Positions 55,572 through 64,000 of a stretch of DNA of 64,000 nucleotides are shown here, one piece after another. Location: positions 21,648,882 through 21,712,881 of the forward strand of contig CM049317.1 of assembly GCA_026874595.1 (NCBI GenBank). Reading direction: 5' to 3'. The position numbers were made by a program, and so were the translations under genes. Numbering within the stretch: position 1 is the first letter of the stretch; the number at the start of each line of letters is the position of its first letter. The notes beneath the pieces are model-generated. The model was not told where the DNA came from and made no database searches. It worked only from the letters and a program-made list of their open reading frames with translations. The DNA comes from Sipunculus nudus (Eukaryota; Annelida; Sipuncula; Golfingiida; Sipunculidae).

Positions 55572-57881
55572 AGCTCAGCTGACTATAAGTCATCTGAGCT
55601 ATAGTCGTGGACCATTGTCCGTCGTCCGTCCGTCTGTCCGTCTGTCCGTCCGTCCGTCCGTCCAGATGTCCGTCCGTAAGACTGGAACGTTTCGACACCA
55701 TTCGACCTAAGAATCTGAAATTCGGCATACAGTTAGATGTCGCCAAAATCTCCTACCATGCCGAAAATTGGGTCAATAGGACTTCGTTCCTTCGAGATAT
55801 TAAGGAAAAACCTCAATTTTTATAAAAAATCTATTTTCACACTTCAGGACTGCCTATTATCAAAACCACTCATCAGGATTTCTTCATATTTACCATAAAT
55901 ATTCCTATATATTACTATGTACATGTCAGAAATTAAGTCAGTATTATTTAATTTTAAAAAGTCATGGGCCCAAACATAATGGACTTTGTAAAATAATCAG
56001 GAAAGATATTTGGTCACTTAAGACCAAAAGTGTTAAAGGTAGGGACTTTTTTTCAGTAACACAACTTTAATTAATCAAAATTTAATTTTATACAAAAAAT
56101 TAGATCAAAATCTTTTAAATGTTTTTAAATATTGGCAAAAATATAAAATTGGTACCTTAAATTTTGCCCAACTTTGGCCACGGCACGTTTTTTTCCTGTA
56201 AGTACTGTGGATTTAATTTTCACAGCATGTACACATAAGGATTTAATCTGTTTAAATCTGAAATTTGAAAATAAAGGCTGCAAAATTAGGCTAGTTATTG
56301 AATTTTTTTGGAGGCTCTTGTTGTATCCCCTTACATTGTCAAGTAGTCCACTTTGGTGACTGTAGGTCATTCAGTGCATATCTCTATGCTCCCCAGGCTG
56401 TTGGCATAATGTTAGATGTCCCAAAGATCTCCTACCAAGCTGAAAACTGGGTCTTTGCGACTTTGTTCCTTTGAGAAATAAAGGAAAAACCTCAATTTTT
56501 TTATTAAAAACATATTTTCACACTTCAGGACTGCCTAATATCAAAACCACTTATCTGTTTTTCCTCATATTTACCATGAATATTCCTCTATATAGTTCCT
56601 ATATATATGCCAGAAATAAGGTCTGTATTATATAATCAAAAAAAGTTATGGGCTCAAACATAATGCATTTTGTAAAAAATCAGAAAAGATATTTGATCGC
56701 TTAACACAAAACATGTTAAAGCTAAGGACTGTTTCCAGTAATATAACTTTAATTAATCAAAATTAAATTGTATACCCAAAATTTGATCAAAATCTTTTAA
56801 AATTTTTATAATATTAGCAAAAATAAAAATTGGTACCTTAAATTTTGCCCAACTTTGGCCACGGCACGTTTTTTTCCTGTAAGTACTGTTGATTTAATTT
56901 TCACAGCATGTGCACATAAAGATTTAATCTGTTAAAATCTGAAATTTGAAAAAAAAGGCTGCAAAATTAGGTTAGTAATTGAATTTATTTTGGAGGCTCT
57001 TGTTGTATTCACTTACATTGTCAAGCAGTCCACTTTGGTGACTGTAGGTCATGCAGTGCAGCTCACTCCACTGAGTTGAGCTTGATCAGGCTGTCTGCAG
57101 TTAATACCATACCACAGGGAGCCTTTTTCTCGGGCAAATCCCGCTCACTCCCCCCCCCCCCCGCCCCACCCCCTTCCTGTTGACAGACCTGTACTATGAA
57201 CTAGATGAATCTTAAAATTAACATTTTTTTCAGCAACGAGCAGTAACAACGGAGACCCCTCCCCCCACCCACCCCTTCAATACACAGGACTAATAAACAA
57301 GATGAATCTTATAATTTTAATGTTAAATAAATTCTTTTTGATGAGACTTGGACAATTTTAATTGTTTTAAAGAAAAAAAATCAGGAATTTAATCATAATA
57401 TTCAAATGTGATAAAATATTAGGATCTAATGTAAGTGCTAACTGACAAGATTTAAGAAGATATAAATACTTTGTAGCATTTCATTCATATCGCTTAAAGT
57501 TGGCGGGACCTAGGTGTGAATAACACTGTTAACTTAGTATTAAAATTAGGAATATTGGTCAAACTTTGTTGGATTAATTTTTAACTCATATGGCCATATA
57601 TTTAACTTTTGAAAACTTAATTACCTTCACACATTATTTGTTTGTGAAATGTTACTTTTATATTACACTTACCGTAGGCCTATTTCTTCCCTTGGTGCAT
57701 CACTAAATGGTTTAGCTCACGTCCATTATTCTATAATTTACAGAGCTTCATTTTAGCGGGGCAATTTTCTCATAGCTTTTCTAATGATAATATACATGAA
57801 AAACCAAAAGAAATAAAAATATTTTGCAGTTACTAATATTTTCCAAAATTCAGCTGAGCGATGTGACCCATGGGTCCCTTG
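55572..57881 (+). mobile_element. Helentron-like alpha element, 2.3 kb, inside the LINE
   Basis: 5' AGCTCAGCTGACTATAAGTC, ATCTGAGCTATAG, a long GTCCGTCC run, two ~670-bp internal units (from about 55690 and 56395), a C-rich stretch (57150-57175), and 3' CAGCTGAGCGATGTGACCCA, TGGGTCCCTTG. It splits the LINE frame between FH and SE codons, so the LINE must have been in place first. Confidence 0.75.
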
Positions 57882-58265
57882 TTTAATGGAACAGCTTTAA
57901 ATATTCCTTCCACTTAGGTTTAATATACCGTCGAGATTTCTTTTTCGGAAAAATATTTTCGGCCGATTTAACTATTGTCTGTACCAATCTGTCAGAAATG
58001 CATATCTATGTCTCATCTTGAACAGTCACTATCTCCGGTTTTGAAATATTCTCCAGATTTGACATTAAAGCTTCTAGATATTTTTGTTTTAATTCTGGCT
58101 CATTAGACTTTTTCAAGTTTATACCAGACATTTTACCTGACATGTCCTTTCTAACCAGTATGGCACATTTCACCGTAAATATCAATGGAAGATGGTCGGA
58201 TATATTTAACAATTTGTCATCATCAATGATACACTTCACATCATTCTGTCTGTAATATGGTATAA
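57882..58265 (-). pseudogene. LINE retrotransposon, endonuclease C-terminal part (5'-truncated)
   Basis: On the minus strand it reads YYRQNDVKCIIDDDKLLNIS followed by DHLPLIFTV. The SDHLPL motif is the catalytic histidine signature of the apurinic-like endonuclease of LINEs. Then come a stop, IVKSAENIFPKK and KPKWKEYLKLFH, the typical post-endonuclease linker. Similarity to E begins just right of 58265, so the LINE is 5'-truncated there. Two stops make it inactive. Confidence 0.7.
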
Positions 58266-59950
58266 TGACAAGATTTATCCCGTATGAAACTGGCCATTTA
58301 ATAAACTCATGATTTTCACAATAATTGTCCCTGAGGAACAGCCAAAAATAATAGGATTTTACTTGAACTTCGCAAAGTCGATGCGGTCTTTGATAGTTTG
58401 TGAACAGCTTATATGTTTACTGGGGTCAATACGTCTTCCATTTGCAATTATATTTTAATAGTTATGGGTACAAATGATCTACTTTTGTATTTTGTGAAAC
58501 AAAAGAAATATTAAATAGTTAATGAAAAAAATACATGCATATTGAATAAATTTTATTTATAAAAAAAATAACGAAGTATTCTGCCTTGTTTCTTGAAAGG
58601 TTTTGCATACTGTCACTAGAGGGCGTTAGCTGAGGCAATAGCAAATGATCAGGTCTGACAACAAGGTTGTTGAGACATTTTCTTGTTTACAGAACATATG
58701 TTAAACGTATGTATGGATCATTTGCAACGCTGAATGCACCTTTGGTACAAGCTATAGGCAAGGTTCTATAAGCATGAATTGCGGACCCGACATGCCGAAT
58801 ATGGATAAAAATCGATAATGATTAAGAATAATATATAGCATGCTTTATACCGCCGAGTCCGGTTCAAGCGAAATCTCTCAACATGCATACTGCTTTAGGC
58901 TAAAAATAAATAAATAAATAAATAAAATAAAAGGTATGGTTCTCAGCAACCGCCCGCGTCAATTTTAACCCCCCGCATCAAAAAAATTATTTTGATTTTC
59001 ATTTTTCATGAAGATAAATATTACAATTTTGATAAGATTTCCTATATTATGTATAGTGCTTTTGCCTGTTAAGCAAAACAATTCTGTTATTTTCATGCTT
59101 TTCCTTGATCATATGACATTTTATCGGAACATACAATCGAGGATAAAAAAATTATCGCCCGCCTGAGGACCATACTTTTTTTTGGCCTTACGGGTGCCGT
59201 GCAAATATAATCTTTTTAGGGAAGACCGATTTCAGTGGGCTTTACGCGTGATTTTGCCTAGTCTCTGACCAATTAGTACTGTCGCTACTCCGAATTACCT
59301 ATTTATGTTCAGATACTTCAATTTTGTTTTATCAGGGGTGGATTTCCTCGATGCATGCTATAGATTTGCTTAATTTACTTTAATATTACTTATTTTACTT
59401 AAATTTACAATTATGAAATCGAGAAATAGGCCGATTTAAGCATAATTTAAGCCTACTATGCGCATGACTGCGGACAGAGGTTTACCACAATAATACTTAT
59501 TTGTTAATCTCCAGTTAAAAAGAAAATGACTATGTAAAAACATTAAATATAGATCAAGTTAATGATATGTATATAGTATATACACAAATTCAAGGTATGC
59601 CAAGTGTCGTCGTAACGGGTCTTGGCCTAGCTTATTTACTATACAGGATCCCATATTGCTTCAACTTGCATGATCAGGTGTTCCCGATCACGGCCCATGA
59701 CGTAGTAAAACTATGTTGCTTAAACAATTAATTTTGGCGACGATTACAACAATCTTATTTATTTGCTGTTTCTTCCCCCTTCTAAATGTCGTTGTCCTAA
59801 TGGGACAGCAAATACATTATCAATGTATTCTACCAAGAAATATAGTAATGCTTCAGGCTTTGAAAACGATTAAATGCATTTACTGGGGTTAATACATCTT
59901 TACGTTCCCCCTCAGTTTTAAATATATATACAGCCATTGCACATCGGTTT
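58265..59950. repeat. Tandem unit 'E', copy 3, and the start of a further unit
   Basis: It holds the same ordered blocks as copy 1, with an M element at 58898-59190 and the uninterrupted site GTTGTCCTAATGGGACAG at 59785 where copy 1 carries the 1.9-kb transposon. TTTACTGGGGTTAATAC at 59878 repeats the block at 58416, giving a unit length near 1.46 kb. CTCF-like CACTAGAGGGCG at 58614-58625. Confidence 0.7.
58898..59190 (+). mobile_element. Element 'M', copy 5, inside E copy 3
   Basis: Left GGCTAAAAATAAATAAATA and AAAAGGTATGGTTCTCAGCA, right CTGAGGACCATACTTTTTTT followed by GGCCTTA. It lacks part of the right interior present in copy 4. Same insertion point in E as copy 4. Confidence 0.7.
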
Positions 59951-60760
59951 CAGGCTAAATTTGAAGTACATGCGTGATTGGCTTAGCCATTGCTACGTCA
60001 GCGGTGTCACCATCTGAAGACTCCAGTTGTAGACATATTGACCCATTAAGAAGCGCGTCCTCGGTTGCTATGCAAACCCTGTCGGACCTTACGACGGGGG
60101 CTTCTTGCCTGCCTATCTCAAATATTAAGTGAATAATGAAAATTTAAGGAAATGACCCAGAAAAGTAACAAATTTAACCGAAATCTACACTAATAGCAAT
60201 TCATGCGCCTGTGGCTCGATTAAACTTTCTTAGGGACTCGGACTTGGACTCGTGGGTCCTTGACTGGGACTTGTACTCGGACTCGGAGGTAAGGACTCGA
60301 GAAATAAGGTCGAATTCATTTCAGGTCCCACGTATACTGTATAATAGTCACATACTATATAATGACTTACCGTTCCGTTATATACATGTGCAAACTACTA
60401 ACAGAATATTACAAAATAATAACACTGTATATACCAAGCTTTGCATCGTGAACTATATGTAATTTAACCATTATGGTAAAAGCATGTTTAAACTAACTTT
60501 GAAATGGAAATGATAATATGAACTTAACAGTTTAAACTTCTTTGTAAGAATATTTGTATTGGACTCATTGTCTTGGAGTTGAGTAACTAATGACTCGGAC
60601 TCCAAGAAGGCGGACTTGGGCTCGAAAATCAACCACTCGGACTTGGACTCAAGTGGCCTGGACTCGGATGTATATATATGTGGGTGTGTGTTTGTGATTA
60701 TTATATTCATATCATTAACTTGTTAAATATTAAAAGTTTTAACGTTATTATTCTCTATTT
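59951..60760. repeat. Region with imperfect 'GGACTCG' repeats, otherwise unassigned
   Basis: 60232-60300 repeats GGACTTGGACTCG-type motifs (GGACTCGGA, TGGACTCGTGGG, GGACTTGTACTCGG), and 60590-60670 repeats them in the same sense (ATGACTCGGACTCC, GCTCGAAAATC, GGACTTGGACTC). The frames at 60211 (plus) and 60471 (minus) derive from these and look non-coding. A (TA)(TG) run lies near 60670. Confidence 0.45.
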
Positions 60761-61190
60761 ATAGGAGTAACTTAATCAGTTTTATTATTATTGACTCTCT
60801 TCCTGTCTCTGCGTCTTCCACATCCTCGGCATGCGGAACCCTTTAAGCGTGTTGAGAGGTTTCACATGTACTGGCACACTGCGCAAACTTGGACTCACAA
60901 GAGTACAACTCGTGTGCGATTCCTAGCTGCATACACATACGTAACGCATACCTAATGCTGCTATCACGCACACCATACCTATAGATCTATATTAAAGTGA
61001 ATGTACCTCCTGGTGATTGAACAGCAGATTTAAAGGTTACAACCCGATCATTTGCCGTTGACTCAGCTTACATCCTACAGAGACAGTATGCAAAACTTTC
61101 TAAAAAATTAAGGCGGATTTCATTGTTATTTTTGAATATACAATTATCAATAGTATGCATGTGTTGTATTAAAATTAACTATTTAAAAAT
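60761..61190 (-). repeat. Inverted fragment related to unit E
   Basis: CGATCATTTGCCG, GACTCAGCTTAC, GAGACAGTATGCAAAACTTT inversely match E (TTTGCATACTGTC, GCAAATGATCAGG), and GGCATGCGGAACC also occurs in E in inverse. A similar fragment lies at 62790-63300. Confidence 0.5.
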
Positions 61191-61244
61191 TCAACTTGTT
61201 TCCAAAAATATAAAATTAAATAATTTTTGCCCATATATATCAAA

Positions 61245-62690
61245 TAAGTGACCCATGGGTCATGACGCTCAGCTTCCAAGCATGACCTTCGATATCATAG
61301 ACTGAGATTCATAACTTCGATTCAAATTTATGAAGAACTTTTTTGTCAATTTTGTTGAAACTTTCTGCAATGACAGAAATATATATCACATATGTCTGGT
61401 TAAAACACAGTGACTTGATGGTCTGAGGCCAAATGTAGGGTTGTGTAGGTAACAGGAACTAATCCCATAGCTTGCTTAATACTTGTCAGTCTCAAAAGGA
61501 ACACCGCACAGGCCAAATATAAGATCTACATATATAGCAAAAAATCAAAGAAATCCATGCAAGAATTATTGAGAAACGGGTGCTTTTTTTGTTAATGTTA
61601 TTCAGTACAAAAAAAATAATATTCAGTACAAACAAATTGTACTGAACTTTCATAAATGATGGTCATATTTTTAAAGAAATCTTTGACCCAATCCTTTACA
61701 ATATTACATTTAATAAATACGTCCCATGGCATTCACCTTAACAGTTCTTGAGATAATATGTTCAAAAGGAATTTAAAGATGGCTATCTGGTGGCCATATT
61801 GGATTTCTGACAGGTCTGAAATCTGTCAACGAACATCCTCTAAAAGGGACCAAACATTAAAAAAATCACAGAAACTGCACTGACAAAAGGATTTCTAAGG
61901 TGGCTACCTGGCAGGCATAATGGATTTCTGACAAGTCTGACATTTGATATCACATATCCTCCAATAAGAGACAAACTGGTGGCAGCTGCTCCAAAGAATG
62001 TTACAGTTATGAATGTCCAAAACAATTCAAAAGGCATGATAAGGCTGGAGAGCTCTCATAAAAGATTTATGGACATGCAAATGTAAAAAAAGTGTTAGTC
62101 AAATATTTTTAAAGTATCACCTTGCTTTTTAATGAGATCAGCAGTGTAGGTAAACTTGCAAAACCTACAAAAAATAAATGCAGAAAGCATCACTCAGAGT
62201 CTTGTAAAACAAATAAGGCCATCCTAAATCAAGGTACAGACCCACAAATTATCAGAACAAACACTTGCTGAGTATATCTGATGATTTGTATTAAAAATTT
62301 GATATCTAGGAAACTAAGTGTATTGCTATGATTATAACATAAAATAAAATTCAAAATGTTCCCATCATCTCATAAACAGTAGCTAAACATTAATACAATA
62401 CTCTGATAGTCTACCTCAGGCAACAGTGTTTTTGTTATGCACTAATGACGTTTTATCATTCAGTGGGCTGATACAAAGGGAGTCATATATCACAAGTGTC
62501 GCTCACAATTACAGCCATTCAGTGAGATGTACCAGTTGGAGTGCAATGGTATATACAAGAAAAATAGAGACGGAGATGGTTTATAAAGTTTTTTTTATTG
62601 TGAACATCCCTGACCTATAACCTTGGCCATTGTCAACATATCAGTTGGATTATTTCTAGGGTGATGATTCACTACTATAACCACTTAAAC
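61245..62690 (-). mobile_element. Alpha element related to B, reverse, without the family C insert
   Basis: The left edge AAGTGACCCATGGGTCATGA, CGCTCAGCT is the inverse 3' end. The body is the inverse of 31060-31652 followed by 28450-29335. At 61845-61865 the sequence runs straight from one to the other (CCAAACATTAAAAAAATCAC, AGAAACTGCACTGAC), so this copy shows the site before insertion of the 29336-31056 element. The 5' end of alpha is missing on the right. Confidence 0.8.
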
Positions 62691-62789
62691 TACTAACTAA
62701 AGTATATTAGCTGCTTCCAAAGTTTCAAAGACTGCAATGTGTATATAATTTCAAGTGTATTCATTATTATTATATGGGTCTGACCCTCC

Positions 62790-63300
62790 GGAATAACGGT
62801 ATAATAGCAAGTCACGTGTCACCCCTTTAACACGGCAAATGCTAAACGGTTTAAAGTCGTCTTGAATGCGAATAATGCGGATCAGACCGGGTTTGAGGCA
62901 GCAACTACATCACAGCGCAAGCTCGAATGCTTTACTTGTGTCAACATATTGTTACAATATCCGCATGTGAAATGTACATTTGGTGCCATTGTCAGTATCG
63001 ACTTTTACCACACATTCTGCCTCACATGCCGGGTCAGCGTTCTGTGCATATGGAACCGCATTTAAAATGTTCCATTAATGACAGTTCTATATAAAAGTAA
63101 ATGTGTCAATACCTTATGGTGATTGCACAGCTCAACCTGATCATTTGATACTGACACAGTTAACGCCCACTAGTGACAGTATGCAAAACCTAGGAAATAC
63201 AGACAAAATTCATCTTAATATTTTTATACAGTACAGGAATTTACAACCAGGATGCATCGGGTGTTTTAATTAACTATTTAATATTACGTTTGTTTCGAGA
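62790..63300 (-). repeat. Inverted fragment related to unit E, second
   Basis: CCTGATCATTTGATAC, TTAACGCCCACTAGTGACAG and TATGCAAAACCTAG are the inverse of E around 58605-58660, including a diverged form of the CTCF-like site. 62980-63080 also matches 60940-61030 (AAAGTAAATGT, GGTGATTG, ACAGC). Confidence 0.55.
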
Positions 63301-64000
63301 TATATAGAAATAATCATTTATACCGATATTAATTGAAAAATAAGCGCAATTGATATTTGTATCCGACCTGGTAAATGAGTTTGCTGTTTCTATAGTATGA
63401 GAAAGGAAAATACATCAGGGAAGTACTTTACAGAAATTTTTGCCTGTCCTTCGGGGACAATGTCTTTGAGAAAGAAAGATCGTTTGTTGATTGTACGATG
63501 CATGCCCTGCTGAATGGTTGTGAACTGTACGTCAGAATGCTGACATCATGGATACTTAATTGTGCCAGCTGTTCGTTGTCTCGAACTTGCATAAAACATT
63601 GTTTTGTGCCAATTACTTTAAATTTTCGGTTTACAAGGTTGAGTAAATTTTCATCATCTGGAGATTAATTCAACAATGAGGAAAAACCTGGACATGGTCA
63701 AAGGAGGGCTAAGTCAATGAAGTGATTATACATTCATTTGTTAATTTTAAAAATCCCGATCTTATTCCCGGTGTACACTTAAGCGTAAATAAAACGTTTA
63801 TTTTCTTGAAAAAAAACTTACAATGCTAAGGCTATAAAATCAGTGATTTTGATATCAGGCCACCTTGAATTTAAGTAACAAATTTGCAATGGAAAGAGGT
63901 AAAGGGTCACAATGATTTAGTTTTAATTATAGTAATTATTAGTAGTTTGTATGTCCAACTACATATCAGTTTATATATATATATATATAATTATATATAT
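63301..64000. other. Right flank, no gene recognised
   Basis: AT-rich sequence with short non-conserved frames, ending in a TATA microsatellite (63970-64000). Nothing supported. Confidence 0.4.

Overview
The window is AT-rich animal nuclear DNA. It holds one clearly recognisable gene, a plus-strand orthologue of LZTFL1 (leucine zipper transcription factor-like 1, also BBS17), cut into at least ten coding exons between 5053 and 37035. The remainder is dense with mobile-element remnants. Exons with canonical GT..AG borders, introns up to 8.5 kb, many non-autonomous transposons and long arrays with GTCCGTCC-type stretches point to a lophotrochozoan, most likely a mollusc such as a bivalve. The species is an inference; the eukaryotic intron-exon structure is read directly.

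Layout: 1-4099 is a reverse-oriented Helentron-like element built of ~338-bp tandem units, carrying at its left a second reverse element of a different family (1-1074). 4100-5055 is the LZTFL1 upstream region and first exon. 5056-37016 is the gene body, in which introns 1, 7 and 8 are swollen by insertions. Intron 8 holds a four-level nest (short inverted-repeat element > Helentron-like A > Helentron-like B > Helentron-like C) and a 1,438-bp tandem duplication that looks perfect. 37017-42958 is the last exon, a candidate poly(A) site and flank. 42959-46271 holds several short transposons, including a 541-bp one with a 7-bp target duplication. 46300-47700 has two unassigned minus-strand ORFs. 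48100-59950 holds three tandem copies of a ~1.4-kb unit, broken by a 1.9-kb inverted-repeat transposon and a defective LINE that itself carries two Helentron-like insertions. 60000-64000 holds inverted fragments of repeats seen elsewhere, including an uninterrupted copy of a sequence that is split in intron 8.

The ten certain exons join in phase to a 304-residue protein (human LZTFL1 is about 299) with the conserved N-terminal region and a C-terminal coiled coil. In animals LZTFL1 binds the BBSome and limits its entry into cilia. No second complete gene is visible. Most other ORFs are chance readings of repeats.

The most notable finding is that three families unrelated in sequence (called alpha, beta and C here) share one architecture: a 5' hairpin, a central tandem array, and the 5'-terminal 9-mer repeated in inverse about 30 bp before the 3' end. 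This fits Helentron-associated non-autonomous elements. Two of these families independently carry the palindrome GGTGGCGCCACC in their arrays, and two separate insertions hit the same T-run beside that palindrome.
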